From Icerya purchasi (Eukaryota; Arthropoda; Insecta; Hemiptera; Monophlebidae), in NCBI GenBank assembly GCA_039619475.1, contig CM077115.1, positions 134,552,172 to 134,616,171 of the forward strand: DNA of 64,000 nucleotides, written 5' to 3'. Under the pieces are notes generated by a model. That model was not told where the DNA came from. It saw only the letters and a program-made list of their open reading frames with translations, and ran no database searches. Position numbers and translations under genes: made by a program. How positions within the stretch are numbered: the first letter of the stretch is position 1; every line of letters starts with the position of its first letter. Below, piece by piece: positions 42,107-53,496 of this stretch.

Positions 42107-45100
42107 ATGGCTGTACCAGACATCAGTTACACAGTACAGGAGATATCAACGAAATACCGCACCTGCCTGGCTACCTATAGAATTATCAACAAAAATCCAA
42201 TGCGGGTGGATATTGATGAATTTCTGACAGAAATTTCGGAGGTTGCCACTGAGAAGATTGAAGATCGGATTGGTACTGGTGTTAAGGCCAGCATTTTATT
42301 GCAGTGCCAGTTCGAGAAGATGGTCGCTAATGGGGAGGTGGACAGAGCACCAAAGTTTTTCCCTATTAGCGCACATTTACTACTGCTAGGGGATGATGTG
42401 GAAGAGTGGTATGAGGAGTCCGTCAGTAAATTGAAGGGTGATGTTGACAAATTCGAGAATGCCTCGGGGAGTGGCTGGTGAATTGTAAATATAGACTACC
42501 TCGAGGTACGTCTCAATTTTAGAAACATCCTTCAACGGGCGGGCTCCTTCATAGATCTTCCCACACCCCTGAAAAAGAAGAAGGCAGTGGTGAATGTGAT
42601 TCCTTCCGAAGCCAGTGATGAGCAGTGCTTTAAGTACGCCATCCTGGCTCAGTTTGTGTCATGGAATGCCGAAAGATGTAACCAATATAATTATAACTCC
42701 GAATTGAGTAATCGCTATGTGTGGAGAGGTTTTTCCTTCCCAACACCATTATCAGACATAAACATCTTTGAGCGAGCTAACCCCTCAGCATCCGTCAATG
42801 TGTATGGTGTTGATGATAAAAATAACATCTTCCCCCTATGCATTGCCAAAGAGATTAGGGAACACCATCACAATCTCCTCCTCCTGAAGGATGGGGAGAA
42901 GCATCACTTTTGCTGTATAAGGAACCTGAGTAGACTTGTTGGTAGGCAGATAAATTCAATACAACACCGGATGTTTATCTGTCATCGATGCTTGTCACAC
43001 ACACAGAATGAGGGGAGGTATCTGGAACATATTAGGCAATGCGCAGATGTGCCTCCCCTTGCAGCCTCTGTACCAGCAGAGGGGAAAAACATTCTGAAAT
43101 ATGACAAGTATAAGTGCCAACAGTTTATTCCTTACGTTATTTATGCAGACTTTGAGTGTATGCTTGTACCCATCCAAGATGGTGGTGAGGATGAGGTGAT
43201 GCAGAGTGCTGTTGGGGCTACCGCCATGGATGTTGATAATCCTGACATGCAGATTGTCAATGAGTCTGATGTGGTGTTGGGTGATGGAGAAAATACATCT
43301 CTCCATCGTCGAACGCAAAACGCCACCTGTGCTAACACTGTCAAGGTACAGCGGCACAAGGCGATGTCCTATTGTTATTACATTGTTGATAGAGTTAACA
43401 ATACAGTGACATCGCCAGAGTTGTACCGTGGTCGTGACGCTGCAAAGAAGTTTGTAGAGTGTTTGGTGCAGGAGGCAAGGGAAATTGAGAAAATCTATGC
43501 GGTGAAAAAATGTATATTCATGACACCGCAAGATAGAATAGATTTCTCAAATGCCTCCCACTGTCATATATGTAGAGATCTGCTGAGAGGGGACAAGGTG
43601 GCTGATCATTGTCATCTAACAGGGGCTTTCCAGGGTGCTGCTCATTCTCAGTGTAATCTCCAGTATCAGCTTCCTCCGTTTGTGCCAGTGATAATACATA
43701 ACTTGACTGGCTATGATAGTCACCTAATTGTTAGGCAGCTAGCATATGACGATCAAGATATCTTTGTCTTGGCCAATACAGAGGAACGTTACAAAGGATT
43801 TACAAAGAGAGTGTCTAGCAACATCAGTCTGAGATTTGTTGATTCATTACAGTTTATGGCAAGCAGTCTGGGGAAGTTAGCGCAGAATCTGCCTGAAGAT
43901 GCCTTCAGACACACTCTCGCCAACATCCCCAACCCTTCGCTATTATCACTGCTGTGTCGTAAAGGAGTTTTTCCTTATGAATACTGCAGCGATGAGTCTA
44001 AACTAAATGAAACAACATTACCAGCCCGGGAAGATTTCTATAGTTCCCTCTCAAAATCCCACATCTCTATCAATGATTACAATCATGCGAAAAATGTGTG
44101 GAGCACGTTAAATGTTAGAACATTAGGTGAGTATAGTGACATCTATCTTCGGACAGATGTCCTAATCTTAGCTGATGTTTTCGAGCAATTTCGTGACGTT
44201 TGCTTTCAAAAATATGGTCTTGACGCATGCTGGTTCTTCAGTGCTCCTGCATTAAGTTTTCAGGCCATGCTGAAAGCTACAGAAGTACAAATGGAGCTCC
44301 TCACAGATTACGACATGTATCTTTTCTTTGAGTCGGCAATTCGTGGGGGGTTAACCCAGTCTGTCATGCGATATTGCGAAGCACGGAATCCACTTGTTTC
44401 TTCGTCTGGTTGTAGTGATGGTGGAGATGATCCCAACTATATATTTTATATAGACTGCAACAATTTATATGGTACTGCCATGTCGGAGGCTTTACCATAT
44501 AAAGGGTTTAAATGGCTAACACAAGAGGAAATCGATGATTTAGACGTCATGGAAGTCCCTGATGATTCCCAATTGGGTTATGTCATTGAAGTCGATATAG
44601 AATATCCCGAGGAGCTGCATTCTCTGCACAATGATTTGCCCTTCCTCCCGGAGTCTAAAGTGGTCTCACGATTGGGTAATGTAAAGAAACTAGTGGCAAC
44701 ACTAGAGAACAAAACTAGATATATTATTCATTATACATATTTAAAGTTGGCTATTCAAAATGGATTAAAACTTTGCAAAATTCATAGAGGAATAAAATTT
44801 GAACAGACTCCGTGGTTAAAAAAATATATCGATTTGAACACTGTTTTTCGGCAGCAGGCCAAAAATGAATTTGAAAAGAACTTTTTTAAACTTTTGAATA
44901 ATGCAGTATTTGGTAAAACGATGGAAAACATACGTTCACGGCCCAAAATTAAACTGGTCTGCAATAAAGTAAAATTTACAAAACTTGTGGGCAAATCATG
45001 ATTCAAGGATAGAACCTTGTATAATGAGGACCCATTTCTGTGCGCCATACATGAGCATCCTACAAAACTTTTATTTAATAAGCCGATATATGTGGGTATG

Positions 45101-45480
45101 TCTATATTAGACATAAGTAAACGTATTATGTATAAGCATCACTATAATGTGATGATGCCCATGTACGGAAATGAGAGGTTGCAGCTTCTATACACTGACA
45201 CTGACTCTTTTATATATAATATTCGGACTGCAGATCTCTATGAGGATGTGAAAAACAACCTCAACATATATGATACAAGTGATTACTCGCCTAGTCATAA
45301 GTGTTTTAGTTTAGTTAATAAAAAAGTATTGGGTAAGTTCAAGGACGAGCTTAATGGTGTGCCTATATGTGCATTTATTGGGCTTCGTCCTAAGGTGTAC
45401 AGCATTAAGTTAGGGGATAGCATTATTAAAAAATGCAAGGGTATATCCCGATGCATTGTCAATAATGATATCCACAAAAA
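42107..45480 (+). pseudogene. Polinton family B DNA polymerase, copy 2, two in-frame TGA stops and lost C-terminus
   Basis: The ATG is at 42,107. One frame runs the whole length, interrupted only by TGA at 42,479-42,481 and 44,999-45,001. It has the N-terminal domain, CHRCLSH...C zinc-like motif (near 42,980), Exo I (YADFEC, near 43,150), the endonuclease VII-like insertion (CHICRD...DHCHLTGAFQGAAHSQC, 43,560-43,655), Exo II with its Asp (NLTGYDSHL), Exo III (YLRTD), DCNNLYG, NAVFGKT and DTDS (near 45,200). At about 45,475 it fuses to the antisense gypsy reverse transcriptase, losing the last roughly 80 residues. It is clearly a different lineage from copy 1 and less AT-rich. Replication of the element is impossible from this copy. 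Confidence 0.92.
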
Positions 45481-47811
45481 TCGGCGCACTTCTGTTATCG
45501 TTGTTGGCTGCGGGAAGTGTTCGATGGCGGCTACTTTCGTCGCGCCTGGTCCAATCTCACCCCTTCTAATTCGAAATCCTAGGTAGTCAATCTCCCGTTC
45601 ACCGAATTGACACTTTCGGATGTTACACGTTAGGTTGGCTGCTCTGAGTTTAGTCAAGACTACCTTTAATCTAGGTACGATATCACTTTCCGTTCTAACT
45701 GGTATGAGTATATCGTCAAAATAAGTCAAAACTTTGAAGTCCTGTAGATCTGCAAACACTTTTCGCATTAAGCGTTGGAATTCATATGGCGCGTTGGTAA
45801 GGCCGAACATCATCCGGTTCAACTGGCCAGTTTCTCTTGGCGTAATGAAAGCGGTTTTTGGTCTATCCTCCTCAGCTAATGGTATTTGTAGGTATCCTTG
45901 GGCAAGATCCAATGCTACAAAATAGCACGCTCCAGCCAATTCTTGCAACTGTTGATCAACGGTGGGAATTGGAAAGTTTAACGGGACGGTTTGGCGGTTC
46001 AAACGTCGGTAGTCGATTACCAGTCGTGAAGTGCCATCCTTTTTCGTAACTAGGATGACTGGGGACGCGTATGGCGATTCGGTGTCTGACACAATCCCTG
46101 CGTTCTTCCAACCTTCAACGATTTTTGAAATTTCTTCACGTTCGACACTCGTGGCTCCATACGGTTTACATCGGATCGGCGAACTGTTCGGATATTCATT
46201 GATTTTCATTTTGGTTAGTGTGGTCAAGCCTAATTCCTGAGAGTTGACAGCAAATGCCGTTCGGTGCTCGTTTATGGTCGTTAGAATTTGGTCAGCTAAA
46301 TGTGCGACCGACTCACCAATCTGCAGATCACTGCGGACAAAAGGTTGAAATAAGGGCTGATCTGGGCTGACTGAACTAAACATGACGGATTGTTGTAGTT
46401 CCTTGTCTCGTTGGTTGCGTCGCTGCTGTTTTTCTGACTGGTCTTCAACCTCAAACGCCGTTGATATCCCTATTTGCATTGGAGATATTCTATTATCATC
46501 CGGGGTTGGATATTCTCGGCCGGCATAATCTTGTCGACACGGTCGATCCATTTCCTTCATCTCCGATGGAGTGATCGTGATTAATTGTGGCAACATTCGA
46601 CTAACAGGTTTCCGGTTGGGTGTAATTTTTATGTCGCCCGATCCGCCTGACCAAACGAATTTGCCGCAATCTAAAACATCTAGTCCTAGTACCATGTCAT
46701 ACGGTTGATGTTTATCTTCAACAATAAGTATGGGACAGCGATGTTTAACGGTTACGAGTTCTAAGTTTACGTCACCACGACCGGCAACTGGCAGACTTTG
46801 AAACGATCCAAAACCTGATACGCGGACGTCAGATTTTGAATAGGCGACATTAGCTTTTCGAGCGGTTTCTACCGTGATGGTCGAGTGTGTACATCCTGTA
46901 TCAACTAACGCTTGAACGGTAATAAAATTGATACGCACATCGATTTTATGAACAGACAGGCCTCCAGACGACGATGTATGCCTAATTAATTGTTGATTGT
47001 TCTGCTGGTTCCATCGTGAATTATTGCTCGGACAATCTCTGCGGCAATGCCCCTTTTGTCCACATCCAAAACACGTTACCTTCGAATTAGCTGTAGCTGC
47101 TTCTCTTCTATCTAGAGAACTGTTGGCGAACGGCCCCGTTTGGTTCATAATTGAAGGTCTGCCACTCGACTTTGGACAGATGGTCACTCGTTCCCGGTAT
47201 CTAATGACGTCCAGTAAGTCATTTAATGATTTCGGTCGGCTCAATGCTACATATTCGGACAAATCGACGGGACGTAATCTAATAATTATTTCTTCCAATG
47301 TATCTTGTTCCAGCAGTCCGCAATCGGTACACAATCGAAATTTTGACATTACATAAGCGCTTACCGATTCATCGACTGACTGTACACGTTTCCGCATTTT
47401 ATCCAGTTTCGTTATAATCGAGACTCGAATACTGAAAGTTTGAATTATTTTGTCGACGAAGTTCTCCCAAGTATTTAACTCCCTTTGTAGACTAAAACAC
47501 CAATCGGACGCGGCTCCTTGTAACTTGTCTCTCGCGAAATCCAATTTCTGTGCCTCGGTCAACTGTTGTTCATCACAAACTTGTTCAATGGTTTCAAGCC
47601 ATTGCCCAATATCTTGTTCTGGGTCTTCTCCGCTAAATAAGGGGACATCCCTTACAGGTGCTCCCAATGTAGAGATCGATACGAGTCTCGTAAAAACACT
47701 TGTAAGAGCTGATGTTAATCCAGCTATATCGATGGCGGAAATCACAGGGGTGTCAGAATTTTCTTGACGAGGTAACTCGTGGTTCGCGGGCCTCTCTTGG
47801 TCGTCGGACAT
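45475..47811 (-). pseudogene. Ty3/gypsy gag-pol, truncated inside reverse transcriptase
   Basis: A single open frame from the ATG at 47,809-47,811. Gag with a retrotrans_gag-like region (ASDWCFSLQRELNTWENF) is followed by a CCHC knuckle (CFGCGQKGHCRRDC, about 47,070-47,030), then a retropepsin (ALVDTGCTHSTI, about 46,890) and reverse transcriptase (RLVIDYRRLN, YFDDILIP) up to EVRRFL at 45,475. Here it joins the antisense polymerase copy 2, so RNase H and integrase are missing. The fused single-frame gag-pol is seen in some gypsy lineages. The frame runs on artefactually into the polymerase to 45,295. A possible primer site, TTCAGAAGTGGGAT, follows the LTR at about 47,856-47,843 and resembles the T-arm and acceptor end of tRNA-Leu, offset from the usual TGG start. 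Confidence 0.9.
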
Positions 47812-47858
47812 ATTGCTCACACGCAGCGAATAACACCGAACGTATCCCACTTCTGAAT

Positions 47859-48417
47859 TGTTGTAAATAAAATAATTTAAAAAAAATATACATATCTTTG
47901 TAAGTAAAATTCAAATAAAAAAAATATAAAACCGAAATAATTAAACTCGAATAGTTTTTACGCGATATATTCGAAAGTAGTCAATCCCAAAAATAATTTG
48001 TAAAGACCCTCGATGCGCGCCGGGCCACAAAACAAAATATCGATACGGAGAAACAAAAACAAGAACTCACGAAAACAACAAACAAATAATACCAAAACGA
48101 CTTTTACTAAACGTTCACACAATTTCATTTACAAAATAGAAAACGGAAATGTCGCACCACGTGCATACACATCTACGCGACCAAAACACGCACAAAGGCC
48201 GTCGCTAGAATCTCACACGCGCAACATCCGCAACTACCTGCAGTAGACTGCCTGACCCAAACAAAAAAATCGCCATGCCGTCTAAACAAAGACCGACGCC
48301 ATCCCTTAGAAAAATGGCCGATCGTTTAGTGGCGCTAGTGCACGAATTTAATAACTAAAAATAATACGGAACATATTTACACACGAGTGAAGAAAATAAA
48401 AAATTTTATCGACAACA
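47859..48417 (-). mobile_element. Ty3/gypsy 5' LTR
   Basis: 559 bases, TGTTGT...ACAACA, nearly identical to 31,891-32,449. It lies directly upstream of gag in the minus orientation. CTCAC at 48,418-48,422 completes the target duplication, after which unit C resumes. Confidence 0.92.
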
Positions 48418-48422
48418 CTCAC

Positions 48423-51420
48423 CAACAGCAAAAGATCCAAAAAATGAAAAATGTGTTTTGAAGGCTAGGTCGGCTTCTAGCTGATGCCTCTTATCTTTCG
48501 GATTCTCAGTATATATTAAGATACCTCACTACTCGTGGGCTCTATCAGCGATTAATCATGAAAATGTTGAAAATCCACTTTTGTGAACAGAACAATCCCG
48601 TGCTAAAGAAACAAAATTAAAAATATAGATTAGTATAGCGGAAGTAGTTTAAGAAAAATAATTTTATAAATCAGATATAACGACATAATACACACAGCAT
48701 AATATAAATAATAAGATACAAAGCAAGATAAATATTTTGGAAAAAGAAAATGATATGTAGTGTATATTTATAGTTTAGTTTGAGTAAATTGTCTGTAAGG
48801 AATGAATAAAAAATAATGGAAAAAGAAGAAAATTGCTTGGAAGTATCGTAAAAATAGGAAGAAATGTAAAAATCTGTGAGTATGGGATATTAAATTGATA
48901 TGAAAAAATAATATGGAAGATAAAAACTGTACAATTACTTACAGTTATATATTTTCAGAAAATTTCAGAATATTGAACGTAATTTGCCACGAGGTTGGTT
49001 GTGAATATAAAATCTTCAGCAACAAAAGAAGATTTGCTCACGCCAAATAAATATATCTGAATAAATCCAGGAATACACTAAAAGAAACGTGGTTCATACA
49101 CATGAGGTAATTAATATAATGTAAAATAAAATAAAAATGTATGAAATTCTATCGTAAAGAAAAAAGTAAAATAATTTTATCTCGGGTAAATATATTTCAT
49201 TAGTTATATGTTGAAAGAAAAATATATTAAAGGTATACTTCGTTTAAGTTTTACGGATATATTTTTTAATAAATCAATAATAATGAGAATTGTAGGAGAT
49301 CAAAAAGAAGTAATTCACAAAAGAGAAATAAATTATTTGTTTGTATGAGTATTAGAAGAAGGATATTTGATATTTTAATATTGAATAGATCGCTAATTTT
49401 TTATAGTACTGTATTGTATAAAATAATGATCACATAGAGAAAATATTTCAAATAAATAAAATACAAACATATAATTTGTACTTACCAGATTAAATAAATG
49501 TTGAAGAAATGTTGATTGAAAATAACTTTGAAGACTTCGAAGCTGATCGAAGTTTACCAATCGACTGCACAAATTCAAGTGATCGTGGAGTTCGAATTTT
49601 CTCCAGCTACCACCCTCGTACTTCTCCTTTGCACCGTTAAAAAAAAACAGGTTTCTTCGGTACATATACCATCAAAAGTCGCTTTTGCAAATTTCGTAGA
49701 AAAATCGGTTTTGTAGCAGTACATTTTTACGAATGGATAGCCTTGCAATGTGACTGGTCAGAAAAGATACTTGGAATTTATAAATCGGTTATTTATGATC
49801 CCATCAATGATGTGCTATAACAATCATTAGTCATGTTGTAGCGGTGTCAGATCATTAACCCCTTTGTTCAAACAAACATGACGGTAAGGGACAATGTGTA
49901 TCATACCTGCATGCATGCAATGAAGAAAAAAAAACATGTTTCTTCTGGTACATATACCTTCAAAAGTCGTTTTAGTTATTTCTTCGAAGATTGGTATTGT
50001 AGTGGTACATTTTTAAGAACAGATAGTCGTGCAACGTGAATGTTGTTGTTTGGAGACATCTGGAGCCTTTTTTCAATGTATTTTTTGTTTTTTCATGATC
50101 ACACCGATGCATTGGAGAATATAATATTCTATATCACACACACATACACTCTCTCACTCACTCGTCCATCACAATTAGCGACATTTTTTTTTCTTCGAAC
50201 TGCGTTTTTTCTTCCAACATGTCAAGTCTTGTAAAACTAGCAGGATTTTTCGATCTGTCTGTCACTCTGTCACTCTCTCTCTCTCTACACATTTAGCATT
50301 AGCGAAACTTACACACACTCGTGTATATCGCGGAAAAATAATTTATGAAATATAAAATATTAATTAATGCGAGAATCATGCACGCATATTTTTATTAAAA
50401 GTATATTCCATATATATTATGATATGCTTTATTTTTTCAGTTCTCCGGGAACTAAATCACATGTTATTTATCAATATCCTTTCCCGTCATACCACCACAT
50501 AGCTATATATTTACATGATAAGAAATTATAAAAAAAATAATTATATAATACGATAAAATAAAATTATAGATAAAAAAAATACTTTAACGCAGTGGTGTTT
50601 GCATGCAAGAATATGATTGGAGCATTTTTCGTCGCGGGTGTGTCTATACTTGTAAAAATATGAAAGATTGTTAAAAAAAATATATATGTATCGTATGTAT
50701 AATAATATATACTCATACTTTGAAATATTAAAGAAATAATAGCGGTATCGAGAACGGAGCGCATGTGTGTGGGTGTGATATTGTTGTAGAGATCTGAATA
50801 TGCGTGGGATCGGCACATGCGCTTTGCGACGGTGACCGGATCATGCGCGGGAACGAAATATATACGTGTGAGAGGTGTGAACTGGAGTTATAGGTTAGAT
50901 TTTAGCTTTAAATAATATATTGGGGTTAAATTTTGGAATTTTCTTACTTAGGTCCTAAATTTTGAAAAAAAAAAAATTGTGGTAAAGCAGTGGGTGGGTG
51001 GGGCTAGTGGAGACTTGGGTTACTTTCGGACATTAATTATTATATTTATGCTAATTAATAATCGGTTCGGTTTATCAGAAATGTGTGGGACGCGTGCAGG
51101 GGAATTTTGGAGAAATTTGGGGAACTTGGAGGAAGTTTCAGCACCTGGACACTAATTGGGGTTACTTGCGCCCCCGAATAACACTTTGGACAGTTTATTG
51201 ACCCCTGGACACTGTTTGGACGTTCGGATTAGTGGATATGCACGGGAACCGTCCAGGGGAAACTCCAGGGAATCGGGGGAAACTTGTGTGAATTTTGACC
51301 ACCTGGACATGAATTGGAGTGACTTTCGTGTTCGGATTACCGGTCTGGGGTGACTTTTCACCTTCGGGGTAGGAATTGTGGTTCGGATTAGTGGAACGGC
51401 TAGAGTCTCTCTTTATTGAC
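48423..51420. repeat. Unit C, second part
   Basis: Resumes unit C after the gypsy insertion, beginning CAACAGCAAAAGATCC, and matches B 20,590-22,509 and 29,249-30,340 almost base for base. It holds the leader segments, splice donor at 49,480-49,485, the CA/CT-rich zone, the uninterrupted LINE target at about 50,333-50,345 and the G-rich tract ending near 51,420. No complete gene is present. Confidence 0.85.
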
Positions 51421-51650
51421 TACTTGCCTTACTTCGCTATTGGCGGTCCCAAAAATGGTTCTTAAGGACGCGGTCAAGCAGGAAGAAGCTTTTTCGGTTC
51501 AGGTGTAGCTTATCCACCCTTCGGTCCTTCCCGATGAATTCCTCGTAGTGGTCCTCTTTAATTATTTCTCAATGGACCACCACTGTTCTCCTTAATTAAT
51601 TGATCTCCAAAATTTACAATTTCGATATCATCCGTTTTGAGGGATTTAAT

Positions 51651-52700
51651 TTAATTATTATATTCGTTTACTATATCCCAGTGTTCTTGATCTTTTTCGT
51701 ATTTATATATGGGCGGGATCGTCACTAAAATGATTTGCTTGAATCCTTTGTCCTTTAGCACCTCTATCAATTCTTGAAGATCCTTTTTCATCCTTTCGGC
51801 ACGGGTGCCCATTCGGAGATCATTCGTTCCAATTATTATGATAACTTTTTTCATTAAGACGTACTCATTAGATTTAATTGCCGTAGCCAATTCGTTTATC
51901 ATTTTGTCCACCCCGACAATAGCCGGTCGTGAACGCGCCCTTTATAAATTTCGGGTAAATATTCATCGTTTCTCTTGCGAACCTGACCAGCTGCGAGTCA
52001 CCAAGCAGCTGATACCCCTGAAACATCGGTTTTCGCCTCTCTTTTTACTGATATTTTAAATAATTGCTTTTTTCCGGGAGCATCATTATTACTCTCATAA
52101 TTATATCGTCTATTTCCCTTTGCTACTTCAACGGGATCTCGTCTAACTCCGCCGCTTAGATTTTCTCCGAAATCTTCTTCTTTTATCTCTTCCTTGATTG
52201 CCGAGATCAGTTCGCTCTAAGTTCGGATATTCCTGCATTTCAACATCCATTTGATTTCGCGGGGCAGGCAATTTCGAAGAATATTTATAAATTCGCCCTC
52301 GCTGATTCGACTATCTAAATATTCTAATTGATTTATCCAGGTTGTGATAAATTGTTCTATGTTCTCGATCCGACCTGTATATTTCGGCATCGAGAAGAAT
52401 TCACTGCGCAGCCGGCTTTGCTCCTCCTGGCTCCAAAACTTTTCTTTCAGAGTTGCTTTTAATTCGGCGAAGCTGGCGCATTGCTTTAACGAAGACTTTA
52501 ACCAATTCCACTTTTCTCCACAGATATAGTTTATTGTGATTTCAATTTGTAAGTTTTCGGCTACTTCCCATTCTGCAAACCCGATTTCAAGTTTTTTTTA
52601 CAAATTCGACAAAATGTAGTCTGCCATTATTGCCGTTGTAGGGGGTTATTTTCTTAATTTCGTTGAGTCCGAAGATCTCATTCATCCTCTGCTCCTACAG
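51651..52700 (-). pseudogene. Gag-like C-terminal region with SGNH-hydrolase segment, LTR element copy 2
   Basis: On the minus strand, a block I-like motif LLGDSQLVRFA lies at about 51,980-52,010 and a block III-like motif IIIGTNDLRMGT at about 51,812-51,850, followed by a KDLQELIEVLKDKG helix and an IILVTIPPIY strand, the layout of an SGNH/GDSL esterase core. The stretch 52,040-52,700 has scattered family-like pieces in changing frames (for example ITPYNGNNGRLHFVEF near 52,650), suggesting a capsid-like gag region ruined by indels. SGNH hydrolases deacylate lipids or sugars; such a domain is known to me from ORF1 of CR1-type LINEs, but not commonly beside an LTR. The His of block V was not located. 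Confidence 0.5.
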
Positions 52701-52895
52701 GGACTTCGAACGATCGGTATTCTCATTCTTATTCTTCCAAATTTTTTCCAACTCGTCCAACTTTCAGCTTAACTCACTGATACATAAATCTTTATTACGA
52801 TCGACCTCCTCAATCTCCGTTAGACATTAGTCTTTTATCTCGCTCAACTTGGACTCTAATTCTCCCACTTTGCGATGGTCGGCGCGGTTACCTTC

Positions 52896-53384
52896 TCATT
52901 CTTCGGCTACCTCCCGCAACGTTTCCTCTAGTCTTTCTATCGTGGTTTGCCATTCCGAGCGCAGCTTCACCTCACTCTCTTCAATACCTTTCTCAAGATC
53001 CTTCAACTTCTTTCCATCCTCCGTTCGTTCTTTCTTCCTAGCCGCGCTTTCCTTCTTTCTATCTTCTTTTTCTTTCTCTACCTCTTTCGTCAACTTCATC
53101 ATCTCAGCGCGGTCCGCTTTTCTCTCCTTCTCATTATTCTTTCGCTCTTGCTCAACCTTCTTCTCTAAGTCGGCCACCTTTTCCTCGACCATCTCCTTCA
53201 GTTCCTTTTTAAAATTATCAAATTTTAAGTTTATATTATCGTTAAGTTCGTTAAATTTTTGGTTTAATTCTGCTCTTAATTCCTTATTTTCGGCTTTTTG
53301 TTCTTTAAAATTTTGGTCCATATTTTCAAATTTATTGCTTAAAAACTTCATTAATTTGTTTAAATCCATGTCGGTTGACATCAT
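52896..53384 (-). pseudogene. Gag-like coiled-coil N-terminal region, LTR element copy 2
   Basis: A 162-codon frame from an ATG at 53,382-53,384, about 110 bases after the LTR. Charged coiled coil throughout (LNQKFNELNDNINLKFDNF, MVEEKVADLEKKVEQE, RKADRAEMMKL). It aligns with copy 1 (17,067-18,380) at MVEEKV and RKADRAEM. The frame ends at 52,896 and the following gag-like sequence is in other frames, so the gene is broken. Confidence 0.6.
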
Positions 53385-53455
53385 TAAGTTTAAGAGAATT
53401 GATTAAATATATTTTAAAATTTAAGTTTAAGTTTATTCGAGTTCGTTCCCACAAA

Positions 53456-53479
53456 GGAACAATTTTCTAAGATTGTTCC
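53456..53479 (-). promoter_or_regulatory. Leader hairpin between primer site and gag, copy 2
   Basis: An 8-bp perfect inverted repeat GGAACAAT/ATTGTTCC with an 8-base loop, the covarying partner of the hairpin at 18,472-18,494. It is followed by the conserved primer-binding-like site at 53,480-53,496. Confidence 0.6.
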
Positions 53480-53496
53480 CCACCAGGGATGCCAAA

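Noticed and set aside
42479..45001. In-frame TGA codons in polymerase copy 2 and TGA in integrase and PLA2, read as a recoded stop
   Set aside because: TAA and TAG stops and frameshifts also occur in the same elements, and the host-type genes use TGA normally. Point decay explains the pattern without recoding.
45734..47767. Plus-strand ORFs across the gypsy gag-pol region
   Set aside because: They are antisense shadows of the gypsy polyprotein.
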